The notes: a model not told the origin generated them from the letters alone. Positions 10,201-21,078 are shown, counted from the stretch's first letter. The stretch is 64,000 nucleotides of DNA from Schizochytrium sp. TIO01 (GCA_004764695.1 SMSO01000035.1:556001-620000); one strand, 5' to 3'. Program-made: numbers and translations.

Positions 10201-10703
10201 GGAAAAGGACCTAAAGAGTTCTTCTTAATATACCAAACCTCAGGTTGAAGTTCTTTACTGGCCTCTATTGAAGATCTGCTTTACTTGTAGTGCTTGAGCT
10301 CGGTGGTTCCTTGGCCATGCCATTTTATTACCTGACCTCCACTCCTTAACTGAGACCTTAATAATTATAATATGTAATTTTTATATGAAATAGTCACAAC
10401 CATTTAATTATTATATAAGTTTTACCCTTTTCGTAAGAAGGAACTACTACCCTATAGGTATTATCCGTAATCAAAAAATTACGTCATTTACAGTCAACAA
10501 GGTTTATTATGTTTATCATTTATTATGAGAAGCCCAGCCTGAACAGGTTGAACCTCCGCAGTACGTGGGAAAGCGTGAATAACCAAAGGTACAATCGCGT
10601 AGAAACCAATTTAAGTTCTGATTATCCTTTCCTCTCAAATCCCTTCGTCTCTATTGAAAGAAATAGGAAACATAGAAGAAGAGGACTGTACGGTTATCTT
10701 ACC
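10201..10703. other. Spacer upstream of the LCAT-like gene
   Basis: About 500 bases lie between the transposon relic and the LCAT start. The frame is open from an ATG at 10509, but residues encoded before 10704 look random and would bury the signal peptide, so I treat that part as 5' leader. The first 130 bases may hold the eroded N-terminus of the recombinase. Confidence 0.45.
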
Positions 10704-11996
10704 ATGCAGATCACGAAAATACTTCTACAACTAGTTTTCGCTTCGTTAGCTTTGTCTTCAGCTAGAGTATCTGGCACAAGAACACGGGTCCACGATGAGG
10801 CCGCGAGCGTCAAAAGACGGCCTCCAGTTTTGCTTATTCCTGGTGATGGTGGAAATCAAATTGAGTATAAGCTTGATCGCAAAGATCATATACCACACTG
10901 GTTTTGTCGTAAATCATCCCACGGATGGAAAAGGCTGTGGCTTGATGTACTTGACTTGTTACCAGGCGAAATAGACTGCTGGAATGAAAATATAAAACTT
11001 CATTTTAATGTTAGCTCTGGTAAGTTTTCGAATGCACCTGGGGTGGAAATTCGTGTTCCGGGATTTGGAACGACCACATCAGTCGAATATGTTGATCCAT
11101 GGATCAAGAGTGAGGCAGGCTATATGAATAGGCTTGTGGCTGTTCTTGTTGCGCATGGGTACACCCGTGAGAAAGACTTGGCTGCTGCACCTTATGACTT
11201 TCGTCTAGCTGTGATTTCTCACCCCAACTTCGTTTCTCGTACGATAAGGCTTGTGGAGGATCTCTATTTTCGAAATAATAACACCAAAGTTGCGTTGGTT
11301 TCACACTCAATGGGGTCTATAGTTACCTTATTCATTTTACAAAATCGCCCTCAAGCCTGGAAGGATAAATTTATACATTCTTGGACTTCCTTTTCGGGAA
11401 TTTTTGCAGGAACAGTGCTCGAGTACAAAGTCCTAGCATCAGGAGACAACTTCAATGTGCCAATTGTTTCTAGCTCTAGTGTTGTTACAGAGCAGCGGTC
11501 CTACGAAAGTAACTACTGGATGCTACCAACAGAGCAACATTGGTCGACAAATCCAGTTCTCATGAAAACCCCATTCAGGAATTATACTGTGCGAGATATC
11601 GACTCGTTCTTGAGAGATGTCGGCTATGCTCAAGGCATAAATCTAAGGAAGCGCACTTCAGGAATTACTAATTTGACCATTCCTCCTCAGGTACCTGTTA
11701 ACTTGTATATTGGTCGTGGTTTACCCACACCTCTTCAATATATTTATACAAAAGGGGACAATAAGACCTGGTTTAAAAACCAGCCTACTAAAATCCTAAC
11801 TGGTGATGGCGATAGCATTGTTAACAGTCTGAGTTTGGAGGCCCCCCTATCATACTGGCCTCAGCATCAATCGAATCATGTTTCTGTTCGATACTTTGAA
11901 AATGTCACGCATTCAGGAATTCTCACGCATACTGATGCATTGCAAACATTTGTACACCAGCTTCTTCATGGTTTTGATGAAAGTGCTCTTGTATAA
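10704..11996 (+). CDS. LCAT/PLA2G15-like lysosomal or secreted phospholipase/acyltransferase
   Basis: This is a 430-residue alpha/beta hydrolase of the lecithin:cholesterol acyltransferase family, closest in look to group XV phospholipase A2. A signal peptide (ITKILLQLVFASLALSSARV) begins at the chosen ATG, which has an ACC context; the frame is open for 65 further codons upstream. After cleavage come PVLLIPGDGGNQIEYKL (oxyanion region), the cysteine-containing lid WFC...DCW, and PGFGTT. The catalytic triad motifs are SHSMGS (Ser202), GDGDSIVN (Asp near 368-370) and THSGIL (His403). The APYDFR motif before the serine is also characteristic. Several N-x-S/T sites fit secretion. Expected reaction: deacylation or transacylation of phospholipids in an acidic compartment or outside the cell. 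The substrate cannot be told from sequence. Confidence 0.9.
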   Translation: MQITKILLQLVFASLALSSARVSGTRTRVHDEAASVKRRPPVLLIPGDGGNQIEYKLDRKDHIPHWFCRKSSHGWKRLWLDVLDLLPGEIDCWNENIKLHFNVSSGKFSNAPGVEIRVPGFGTTTSVEYVDPWIKSEAGYMNRLVAVLVAHGYTREKDLAAAPYDFRLAVISHPNFVSRTIRLVEDLYFRNNNTKVALVSHSMGSIVTLFILQNRPQAWKDKFIHSWTSFSGIFAGTVLEYKVLASGDNFNVPIVSSSSVVTEQRSYESNYWMLPTEQHWSTNPVLMKTPFRNYTVRDIDSFLRDVGYAQGINLRKRTSGITNLTIPPQVPVNLYIGRGLPTPLQYIYTKGDNKTWFKNQPTKILTGDGDSIVNSLSLEAPLSYWPQHQSNHVSVRYFENVTHSGILTHTDALQTFVHQLLHGFDESALV

Positions 11997-13808
11997 TTTG
12001 TCTCTTGACACATTTATAATAAACCTCACGTTGATTGGCTTACATCAAAACTCAAATGATTTCTTTGAACCATTGAAAGTCCCTGCTTCCGAAATTGATG
12101 TTATTTGGAACCCATTATCATGCCTTGAGTTTAGCTTATTATTATTTTGACCAATGTTAGTTCATAAACAAGCTATATGCTAGAATTGAATGAATAAATA
12201 AATAAATATTTATATAGATATATATAGATTTATAATATTAATAAAAGGGATAACCCAGACTACTTTGCAGACGTGTGTTCTTTCTATGTCCTTTTTGATT
12301 AGGTCCTCACATAATTTACAATTCATTAGTGTTGCTTTCCTCATGTACAATTGCAAGTATGTAATTTTTTTATATTAAGAAATATACTAATTACAAAACA
12401 TTTTTTTTAATAAATATATATAAATACTATGCTTGATGTATATCAATAATGACAATAACAAGAACAATCAGCTATCGCGACAGACATCCAAGCCTTTCAT
12501 ACGTTTTATTTCAATACCTTCGAGTTTTAACTATAGTTAGCGCTAATAAGTAGGTGCCTTTAATGCTCGCATACAAACTCCAGTAAAAATATGGTACCAC
12601 CCACATAGCGAAGTTAAAAATGCGAGCTGGGCCGACTTTTGGGCTCCTCTCCAAATACGAACATCACGAAAATTAGACATGTTGTCTTGGTTTAGTTTTA
12701 CTCTACTAGGCCCATATCCGATGGATTCGCTTCTTAACTATATTTTAATGATCACCATTAGATAAAAGGCCTAAAGCACCTTCATACAGGAAAGGGCAAA
12801 CTTGGCCTTAGATATGACAGAAAGGTTCGGTGCTGATATACTTTGAAAATGAAGACAAGTTACTAAGTAGATACATGGTAATGTAAATTAAAACACTTAT
12901 AGCAAGAGACAAACACCAGAATCAGAACAGTCACAAAGCCTATTGACAAGTAGTCGGTCAAGTCATACGATGACTTCCCTCGTCCTCAGTTAACTTTCTT
13001 CTCAGACGGAATATTTAGGATGTTTTATTTTTAATTAACGAAGGTTTTGTATAGGAAATACTAGGTTATCAGACATCTTTTTGGCATATACCACGTAATA
13101 AAGGTATATCTAAAATGGCTTTAACGCATATCAGCTACACCAGAGTCTGCTCTTTTAAGTTAAATAAGGTTCTCTAAGTACAATTCTGACTGCCTTTCAG
13201 TAAATTCTTATTGATATGATTTTGTTATGTTTATGCTACATTCCACTGTTAAAAGGATGTCACTATGGTAGCCCTGTATCTAGATAGGTTGCGATAGCAC
13301 TTACTTACAGTGAAAAGTAAGGACATAGAGGAGTGAATAGTAGCTACTATTTGCTACCCGTGGTCGTGAGTTCAAGGACTCCCAAAAAACAACATGAAAG
13401 ATAAGATAGGTATCTAAGCACGTAAGAAATGACATTTCTTCCTACCTGTACTATTAAGGTAAGGTATGAAAACATAGGTATAGGTATAGGTATAGGTTAG
13501 CTATACTATTTTTATTATTTCATATTTTTATATTTTTATTGATTGTATTACTAGTAGTATTTATTGATTTTTAATAATAATAATATTAAATATTAAATTT
13601 TAGATTACAATAATGGTAGGTAATTGAATAGTAAGTCATCGAATAATAATAATATTTGAAGAATAAATAACCATAATAAAGTTGAACTTGTACTAGGTAA
13701 GTACTAAAGCAGAAGAGTCAAAATAAAGAGAAAGAGACAAAGAGACAAACAAGCATTCAAAGACATCGGTCTAACAAAGCCACACCGGCCAAACGCCGAG
13801 GTGGCAAG
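11997..13808. other. AT-rich intergenic stretch, no gene recognised
   Basis: About 1.8 kb between two plus-strand genes is free of long open frames. It is A/T-rich, with runs such as AATAAATAAATA near 12190 and simple TAATAATAAT DNA near 13575-13675. A short ATAGGT repeat is at 13474-13497. I found no convincing tRNA or other RNA gene. Confidence 0.5.
13474..13497. repeat. Short ATAGGT hexamer repeat
   Basis: Four perfect tandem copies of ATAGGT. This is the same word family as the TAGGTA-rich patches elsewhere. Confidence 0.9.
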
Positions 13809-16409
13809 ATGGGCGAGTCCCACGGTGAACCCTCTTCTGGGCCTGATGGGGACCCGAGCGGCACTGTAGAGCTCCGAAGGCTCTCAGACGCTGCCGCAGC
13901 AATGGCTGCTTTGAGCGAGTCTGACTTTGGCTCCACCACCGCCTCCAAGCCCAAGAAAGACCGCTCTTCCGCTCCAACCACCTCATCCTCCTCTTCTACT
14001 CCGTCCTCTACAGTGGCACGCCTTTTTTCCAAGCCCGCCAACGACAATACTACCAACAGCAATAGCGGCATGGTAGAGACCAATTCCACTCAGTTTCGGC
14101 CTTCTAATTCATATGCTGGAGGAGCTGGAGAACGCGGCCTTGTCTCAGTGCCTTCTGGGGCCTCTGGGGGGGAGGAGATAAAGACAGTCACTCAAGCAGA
14201 GCGAGACTTCATTGATTCTGACCCAGCCTATGGCGCTGGTTTTGTCCGTGATGATGAGGATTCTAGCTCATATGACAGTCCCGGCTACGAGAGTGACGAA
14301 TACTCTGACCCTTATCAAGAGCTGGAGGATGCTGGTTGCTGTTCAAGGTTCTGCTTTGACGTTCAGAACCGTCTTATGAGCTTCCGTTGGAGGATTCGCA
14401 ACGCAGCACGCTCTTCGACGCGTCCAGGAAGACTGTTGGATCGGGACAATGCATTCCATCAGAGTTCTGGCAGACTGCACATCAGCCAAGTGGCCACAGG
14501 ACGCACTGCTGCGGAAATTTTGGCGTTATATAGTGATGATTGGTTCCATGTCATGCTCAGTCTTGCAACATGGCAACTGTTACTCATTATGATACTCATT
14601 TACACAACCAACTTACTTGTCTTTGCTGGATTTTATATGGTGGTTGACCGTCCAGAACAGTCATGTGGTCTAACTGCAGAAGCAGCTCAAGCAGTTTCTT
14701 TCCAGACAGCCTTTGCCTTTAGCCTCATCACTTCATCGACAATTGGTTATGGCTTTCCCTCATCTTCGGACCCATTTTTTCATGATTGTGTCTCCTTGGT
14801 TGTTGTGGTTTATTTTCAAATCATTGTGTCGATGGCAATCAATGCTCTGGTTGTTGGTCTCGTGCTTCAACGTCTTGGTCGTGCCGATAGCCGATCTCAC
14901 CAGGTTGTGTTTAGTGATAAGGCTTGTATTCGTTGCATTCATGGACACTTCTACTTTATGTTTCAGGTGTATGACCTTGATCGTCGCCACCCGGTTGTCG
15001 AAGCGCATGTTCGTCTCTATGCGGTTTTTCACGAAACAGATGGTGACGATATAGTTCATTATCAAACACGTTATATGCGTCTGCAAAACCCTAATGATGA
15101 CCTTGGTGGTGTCCTTTTTCTCAGCGTTCCATGTACTGTAGTGCACTGTATTGACCAGTGGAGTCCTCTCATGCCCCCTTCCCTCTCTCGTTTTACATGG
15201 GAGAACGAAAATGATGACTTCGTACACAATGCGTCTAATCGCTACATCTTCCCAGGTCTCATCCTTCGTGAAGCAGACACAGAAACAGGAAATCGGGATG
15301 GAACGTCCTGTCCTATTTGTGGTGAAACCTTCCCCACTGACCAGCATCTCTTGCGTCATATTCGGTACCAGCAATGGGAAGAACGAGCAAATGGTTTGCA
15401 GCCTGTCTTGGATCGCGATATTATGAATAAACTTTTTCCGCCTATCGAAAACGAGGATGACCTCGAGCAATATGAAGTCGCTGATGAGGACTCACTATTA
15501 AATAAAGGCATGAATGGGGATACTCCGATTTCTCTCCATGTCAATGGAGAATCACCATCAACGTCTCTTTCCCCGAACCAGAGTCTGGCCGATGCCCCAC
15601 GGCCTCTCAGTGCAGTAGAGGAACACCCCGTGGGCGGCACTGGAAATGGTAACTCTGATAGTAAATCAATCGCTCATAAGACTTCAGAGTCCAAAATGCG
15701 CGCCTCAAGTAGCCGCCGTCTTTCCAAAATGGAGCGAAAACGAATGGTACACCATGGCAAGCGCATGCGAATTAGCCGTATCTTGCGATTCTATGCTAAC
15801 CTTGACCTTCCAATTGGTCACCAAGATGTTGATATGAACCTTCTGCAAACCGAATATGAACTGGTTCCTGATCGCGATGATGCAACCTCTAAAGCCCCCA
15901 ATGATACGGATATTTTCGCAATGTTTGAAGAAATGGAGAAAGAAAGAACTAGTAAGGCTAGCAAACATAGCGTACTTGAGGAGGATGAAGGGCCATCACA
16001 ATCTCCCAGCGAGCAAGGTTTCCGCCTACGCAGGCACCGTAGCAGCAGGCGATTTAATCGAAGTGGAACAAGTACTCTCGATGATACGCCGCCTATAACC
16101 CCCCTTGGCGACCGAAAGTTCAGACAAAAAACTAAGTCTGTGGAAGCGTTTCGGAAATCAATTGAAGATCACGTTAATTCATCAGGTATCGAGGTGATTG
16201 TTTTAGTTGAGGGAATTGAAGCACGGTCATCAAACACTTTCCAGGCTCGCCATTCTTATACATTTGACAACATTGAGTTTAATAAGTTCTTCACACCCTG
16301 CATGAAAGTCTCTCCCTATGGTCATGCACAAGTGAACCTTAACTCCTTCCATCAAACTATTCCTGTGCCAAGTCACGTTGATGAAATTATTGGTATGTCT
16401 CATACATAA
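13809..16409 (+). CDS. Inward-rectifier (Kir) K+ channel with a large insertion in its cytoplasmic domain
   Basis: This 866-residue protein has Kir features. The first ~190 residues are Ser-rich and acidic. The first membrane helix is at about 253-277, the pore helix at 298-309, and the K+ selectivity filter TIGYG at 311-315. The second helix is at 327-354, followed by the Kir cytoplasmic opening VVFSDKACIRC, FMFQVYDL and VEAHVRLYAVF. The Ig-like domain is then interrupted after about residue 485. About 300 residues intervene, beginning with a CPIC...HLLRH zinc-finger-like segment (Cys501, Cys504, His513, His517) and continuing as a basic, Ser-rich disordered stretch. The Kir fold resumes at about 792 with VIVLVEGIEA, QARHSYTFDNIEF and a final NSFHQTIPVP. 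Expected role: tetrameric plasma-membrane K+ channel. A possible 3' intron would change the last residues (see findings). Confidence 0.88.
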   Translation: MGESHGEPSSGPDGDPSGTVELRRLSDAAAAMAALSESDFGSTTASKPKKDRSSAPTTSSSSSTPSSTVARLFSKPANDNTTNSNSGMVETNSTQFRPSNSYAGGAGERGLVSVPSGASGGEEIKTVTQAERDFIDSDPAYGAGFVRDDEDSSSYDSPGYESDEYSDPYQELEDAGCCSRFCFDVQNRLMSFRWRIRNAARSSTRPGRLLDRDNAFHQSSGRLHISQVATGRTAAEILALYSDDWFHVMLSLATWQLLLIMILIYTTNLLVFAGFYMVVDRPEQSCGLTAEAAQAVSFQTAFAFSLITSSTIGYGFPSSSDPFFHDCVSLVVVVYFQIIVSMAINALVVGLVLQRLGRADSRSHQVVFSDKACIRCIHGHFYFMFQVYDLDRRHPVVEAHVRLYAVFHETDGDDIVHYQTRYMRLQNPNDDLGGVLFLSVPCTVVHCIDQWSPLMPPSLSRFTWENENDDFVHNASNRYIFPGLILREADTETGNRDGTSCPICGETFPTDQHLLRHIRYQQWEERANGLQPVLDRDIMNKLFPPIENEDDLEQYEVADEDSLLNKGMNGDTPISLHVNGESPSTSLSPNQSLADAPRPLSAVEEHPVGGTGNGNSDSKSIAHKTSESKMRASSSRRLSKMERKRMVHHGKRMRISRILRFYANLDLPIGHQDVDMNLLQTEYELVPDRDDATSKAPNDTDIFAMFEEMEKERTSKASKHSVLEEDEGPSQSPSEQGFRLRRHRSSRRFNRSGTSTLDDTPPITPLGDRKFRQKTKSVEAFRKSIEDHVNSSGIEVIVLVEGIEARSSNTFQARHSYTFDNIEFNKFFTPCMKVSPYGHAQVNLNSFHQTIPVPSHVDEIIGMSHT

Positions 16410-17094
16410 GACAGTTGGTCATCTACATAACTGTGTTTGAACTAATCGCTTACTCTTAGCCACTTCATATTTCCTAGCTCCTTAACATAGCCCTTTCTTT
16501 TATTTCCCTGTCTTTTATTGTCTTTGTCAGTATTATCTCCGAAAGGACAACCAACAGCAGCAAAATATTTATATATAGATACAAATCTAAACCTGTCAAA
16601 TTGTCCTACTAGGGTTTTCTATTTCAATATTGAAGTTGTAGCAAGTCAATGGATTATTGATGTCGAGACCTTAAGCTTGCTTCTTGCACATTCACAGCAC
16701 GACACTCACAGCGCGAGGCAAACAAAGGAATAAGAAAAAATCAAATATGATTACATGCTTGCTATTAAGGGGAAGAGAGAAACGATGATCTCAAGAAATA
16801 GAGAAGAAAACGAATATGTGCTTCTGTGCTTCTCAAGAATTCCGAAACGGAGAGCATGGTGATTCAATTATGCTGTACAGAATCGGATGCCTCCCATAAT
16901 GCTAAAATTTGCTGTCGCAGTTCTATACCTACATATTTTGTATTTGATAGCTTAAGAAGTGGGAACACGACAAAATGTAGTATTCTTCAAACCATACTCC
17001 GAAGGAAATGAAGGAAATTAGAGTAAGAGAGTTGTTATAATCAGGTAAACGAGTCGTTCGACGTGTGGTGTCGTGTCGTTTTCTTTCACTTCGT
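16410..17094. other. Intergenic stretch; may hold a final exon of the Kir gene
   Basis: The 685 bases separate the convergent Kir and VPS13 3' ends. A pyrimidine-rich tract ending in CAG at 16530 precedes a 67-codon frame (16531-16733) that is in phase with the Kir gene through a GTATGT donor at 16393. Nothing else is recognised. Confidence 0.4.
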
Positions 17095-20000
17095 TTATAT
17101 GATATTTCTGATGAAGAAGACGGCTGCTTTTGCCTGATTCTCAGTCCAACAGTATATCATCATGGTATCCCGGGGAGTTACAATTTCTACAAGCCAATAT
17201 CGAAGTGCCACCCCAGGGGTTGTCTCTGTTGATGAAGTTTTTAAACTTTCGTCGCCTTCTTCGTCTTCAATGGAATGTTCCACAAAACGTATATCAATAT
17301 CCATAACAGAACGCAAAGGGACAACCCAAGTAGAGCGCTCCAAATCAAATGAGTGCTCCACGTATAGAAGATGTTGGTGCGTCGCAATCAAAAACATGCG
17401 CTTCCACAATGGTAACGTTGGGAAAGGACGTTTTGAATGAAACGTAAAGAAAGAAAACGTTTTGCTTGCTCGCCAAGCAGCCTCCACTGCTCGTACCTCT
17501 GCATCTTCATCAGAAGTAGCGAAGCCACCCCCAATTGTCTCATATGTGCCTGCATGTTGGCCAACCAAGACGGCCGCAGGGCCCAGCACAGCTCCTGAAA
17601 TAGTGTCAGACCGCCGAACATCAATCAATGAAGCATGCCACTTCAGTCTCAGCTCAGCTGCTACCGTAACTACGCCACTATCTCCAGAAGCACCTATAGC
17701 ACTGGTGTTTGTAGTACTTGATAGCAAGTCCCCACGATCCATACGAACGCTATCTGCAAGTAGAGGTTGTTCCAAAACTACGTGAGCCAAATGACCCTCA
17801 TCCAAATATACACCGCCATCAACCATGGCGATCACCTCCTCGCCAACAGCTTTTTGCAAGTCAAATGGCACTAGAAGCTTATTGGCTGTATCAAAGGCCG
17901 GGGCATTATCTCCTGGTAGTCGAATAAAGTATCGTGGTGGACGAATTCGATGGCGGCGAAATTTGACGGTGGGGTCGATCGTACTTTGGATAGCGACAGA
18001 AACGTGCTTGACTAGCTTCAACAACCCAGCAAGAGGCTTCACGAAGACGCCAGTAAAACCAAAAAATAAGCCCTGACCAAGACCAGTTAAACCCTCTTCG
18101 CGAAATCCGTTTACCGGAGCTACGACTAAACCAGCCATTCCTTGGATAAAACCTTCTTGAAATGATCGAGGTTTAAACCCTGTGTAACGATCATTTGACA
18201 ACGTTTCAAATAAAGCAGAAACACCGTTTGCAAAACCTGTTGCAGAGGTTGCAGCGCCTAAAATTGTTCGTCGAAGAAGACTCATAGTACCCTTTGCAAG
18301 GCCAGCTCCAAAATCTTTCGGGCTGCGCACAAGTCCCAAAGCTGGTTCGTAGAAAAAATCAAGCACTCCTGCTCCTAGATTTTGCACAAGCCCTCGAGGA
18401 TCTCCTAATAAGTCAACTGAACCCAGGATTAAGTAAGCTTGACGGAGGGCCTGCGAGCGATAATGCGCAAAGATGCGACCAAGAATTGTGTCCGGTGTAG
18501 ACAAAGAATTTTGTAGAACTAATGCATTCAAACGTAGTGGGGCGTTGTCTACATTTGCCAGTGAGGCACCCATTGCATTCAAAGCAAAGCGTAGTGGATT
18601 TACCGAACCAGCGTCTGTGGACCCAGCTTGGTACTGACCAGCAGCGTTGAATGTACCATCCTGCATTCCATGCATTCGACTCATGCTACTTCGAAAGCTG
18701 AAACTCACATGCATCTTGACTGGGTGTATTTGCAGCTCTTCAATATAGAGCTTGCGTTGGCTTGCTGGAAGCGACTCTGGACCACCAGCAGCAGGGCTAC
18801 GTTCCGAAATGTCAACTTGCTCCACGGGGCCAGTCGAGGTCCCGCTTAGAACATCACGTGGAAGTCGAAGCGAGCCATCTGGAGGAGTTCCGGTTGAGCT
18901 TATCGAACCATCACGCACCTTAGTGTTGTAAGTCTGGCCATCTCCGCTGCGCCATCGAGGCTGCACAGCATCATCATTAATCAAGCGACGCTCTTCCACC
19001 TCTCCTGTTGAAGTACTAGTGGAGCTTGACTGATTTGTCCAAGGTATTGCATCAGTTCTACTGGCAGCACCGCCCCGGGCACGAGACGATACAGACCGCA
19101 CTCCGTTAGAGCTTGATTGGTGCTCAGGTTCGATAAGAGATAGAGAAGATGCTACTTGACGACCACCTGACAACACAACATCCCGAGTTGCAATAACACT
19201 GCCACGAGCAAAGCCTTTGCCTGTTTCCTGGGATCCAGATCCAATTGAATTGCCCATAAAAGAGGCAGCAAGGGGTTCTGCGCTATCACCTTGCCAGCGA
19301 GATGCATTCTGTAACGTTGAACTACAACGAGTACTGAAAGCAAGAAGTGCAGTGAGTACATCTGGCTCAAGCTTAAGGTTCATCGGTAAAATACGAACAC
19401 TGACTTGACGAACAAAATCAAGGCTAGGGAATTTGCTTGAGCGAACCAAAGTAAATTCAGCAAAAGGTTTTCGCTCGTCATCATCGTTTGTACGCCCCAA
19501 TGATATCTGAGTAGGAAGATCTAGATCGCTATCATCAGATGTTGTACCATTTGTGAGACTTGGTGACGGATTTCTGCTCCCTCGGTCATGCGGTTGCTGA
19601 GTATACAGATGGGCAGGGTCTGCGGAAGCATCTTGGGTGACCATAGGGAGACTGGATACTGTTCGCGATCGTGTCACCCATCCCTCAGAAGAGTCATCAC
19701 CAAGTTGGTCGAATCGCATTGCTGTTCGATTCCAAGAGCGCGGTGCGAACATCACAGGATAAAAAGCGCCGTACAATTGATTGTCAGTTTGAATCCAGCC
19801 TACGCGAAGCTGCAAACGAGAAAGATCAGCAACAGACTCAATCCTACTACGAATCTCAAGAACGGTAATATATAAAAGCTCCCTTCGAGGCACTGACTCT
19901 ACAACGGAAATGCCAACACCACGAAGAGATAACTTCAGCTCCATCCAAGATGCTAGCATGTTCTCTTTTGCTTCCTCTAAAGGTTGCCTTGCAACCTTGG

Positions 20001-21078
20001 CACCCCCGCCACGGGAAACTTGCGAAGCAGAATAGTCGCCTGTGTAATTTTGTTTTCCTTGTGTAAGCTGAATCTGAGGGGGCTGTGTGCCTACAAAGTG
20101 AAGCTGCTCATGTTGAGGTTGCGGCTGTTGGCCCTGCAATTTTTCTTGCGATGAGATATGAACTGGCTGGCCATCACGTTTCTTATCTCGAACGCTCCGG
20201 TCTAACTGTTGGCTGCGCTGTTCATATTCCCTGCGCAGGGAGGGTGAGTTAGACTCTTCAAAGGACTCCTCTTCTTCAATTGTATCGTTGGCCCCAAAGT
20301 CATGGCTGCGCCGACGATTGTACAACACATCCAAGGTATCACTGGTATCACGCCGCAGACGAGGGGGCGCGAATGGTTCGTGTGAACTTGAGATAGTAGC
20401 ATCCGCATAGCCCATATCAATACCAAGTGAACTTGTTTCATCATGATGCGTTTCCAAATCAAGATCCGGACTCATTGGAGAAAGTTCAAATCGAGTTATC
20501 TTCTCTGCCGAGGGATGGACAATGGAATTGGATGACTCGTTTACTCCGTCTTTAAAGAGGTCCTCTAGTTTGACATCATCCACCCCAATTCGCTCGCATG
20601 AATTTGATGGAAACATAGTCCACCAGTTCTCATCTAGAGCGCCTGCTGCGGAACCATCTAGAACCTGAAAGGGAGAGCTTGAGTCTGTGGGCGCTTTATT
20701 ACGTGCATCAACAATAGAGAGGACACGAGTCGGGCCATCTGCATGAACACCAATAGTAATATGTGGTAGCTCTGTAGAAGGCGTCGCTAGCTGGAGACGA
20801 TCTAACTCAATATGACCTAGGGTTACCGGTCGTGACTCGGAGCTATTTCCCCCTACACCGCTTTGGTCCCAGAGCATACTCCATATTCCACCGAGCAGTC
20901 CAGCAAACTTGCCGGCAATCGTCCCTCCACTAATGCCAACCCTATGAGATTTATTTGCACTTGCACTGCCCGCAAGAGATTCTACAACAAGCATGCGTGA
21001 CAAGGATAGATCATCCCAGGTGTATGGACAGCTATGGTAAGGAAGAAGAACTTGTTGAGTTTGGGGAGGGGCACCACG
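17095..21078 (-). CDS. VPS13: VPS13-family lipid-transfer protein, exon 2 (C-terminal 1327 residues)
   Basis: This exon encodes the C-terminal part of VPS13. It opens, after the acceptor AG at 21079-21080, with a phase-0 segment containing LLPYHSCPYTWDDLSLSRM, matching the PYxWDxP landmark that follows the SHR-BD domain. Residues near the middle are disordered, Ser/Gln-rich inserts. The conserved VPS13 C-terminal domain follows: VDLLGDPRGLVQNLGAGV, FFYEP, GFANGVSALFETLSNDRY, GLTGLGQGLFFGFTGVFVKPL. The last ~140 residues look like the C-terminal PH-like domain (WKRMFLIATHQHLLYV, CWTENQAKAAVFFIRNII). VPS13 proteins form rod-like channels that move phospholipids between organelles at membrane contact sites; the C-terminal region binds the acceptor membrane. 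The junction with exon 1 restores an uninterrupted family match, so the intron is well supported. Confidence 0.93.
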   Translation of the reverse strand, partial: RGAPPQTQQVLLPYHSCPYTWDDLSLSRMLVVESLAGSASANKSHRVGISGGTIAGKFAGLLGGIWSMLWDQSGVGGNSSESRPVTLGHIELDRLQLATPSTELPHITIGVHADGPTRVLSIVDARNKAPTDSSSPFQVLDGSAAGALDENWWTMFPSNSCERIGVDDVKLEDLFKDGVNESSNSIVHPSAEKITRFELSPMSPDLDLETHHDETSSLGIDMGYADATISSSHEPFAPPRLRRDTSDTLDVLYNRRRSHDFGANDTIEEEESFEESNSPSLRREYEQRSQQLDRSVRDKKRDGQPVHISSQEKLQGQQPQPQHEQLHFVGTQPPQIQLTQGKQNYTGDYSASQVSRGGGAKVARQPLEEAKENMLASWMELKLSLRGVGISVVESVPRRELLYITVLEIRSRIESVADLSRLQLRVGWIQTDNQLYGAFYPVMFAPRSWNRTAMRFDQLGDDSSEGWVTRSRTVSSLPMVTQDASADPAHLYTQQPHDRGSRNPSPSLTNGTTSDDSDLDLPTQISLGRTNDDDERKPFAEFTLVRSSKFPSLDFVRQVSVRILPMNLKLEPDVLTALLAFSTRCSSTLQNASRWQGDSAEPLAASFMGNSIGSGSQETGKGFARGSVIATRDVVLSGGRQVASSLSLIEPEHQSSSNGVRSVSSRARGGAASRTDAIPWTNQSSSTSTSTGEVEERRLINDDAVQPRWRSGDGQTYNTKVRDGSISSTGTPPDGSLRLPRDVLSGTSTGPVEQVDISERSPAAGGPESLPASQRKLYIEELQIHPVKMHVSFSFRSSMSRMHGMQDGTFNAAGQYQAGSTDAGSVNPLRFALNAMGASLANVDNAPLRLNALVLQNSLSTPDTILGRIFAHYRSQALRQAYLILGSVDLLGDPRGLVQNLGAGVLDFFYEPALGLVRSPKDFGAGLAKGTMSLLRRTILGAATSATGFANGVSALFETLSNDRYTGFKPRSFQEGFIQGMAGLVVAPVNGFREEGLTGLGQGLFFGFTGVFVKPLAGLLKLVKHVSVAIQSTIDPTVKFRRHRIRPPRYFIRLPGDNAPAFDTANKLLVPFDLQKAVGEEVIAMVDGGVYLDEGHLAHVVLEQPLLADSVRMDRGDLLSSTTNTSAIGASGDSGVVTVAAELRLKWHASLIDVRRSDTISGAVLGPAAVLVGQHAGTYETIGGGFATSDEDAEVRAVEAAWRASKTFSFFTFHSKRPFPTLPLWKRMFLIATHQHLLYVEHSFDLERSTWVVPLRSVMDIDIRFVEHSIEDEEGDESLKTSSTETTPGVALRYWLVEIVTPRDTMMIYCWTENQAKAAVFFIRNII

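Noticed and set aside
10509-10703. 65-codon N-terminal extension of the LCAT-like protein
   Set aside because: A strong signal peptide starts exactly at the internal ATG at 10704; the extension would hide it.
13320-13390. tRNA-like B box (GAGTTCAAGGACTCCC)
   Set aside because: The arms flanking the TTCAAGG loop do not pair as a T stem and no A box or acceptor stem of the right spacing is present.
14760-15470. 236-codon minus-strand frame inside the Kir gene
   Set aside because: Antisense to a well supported channel gene; no recognised protein.
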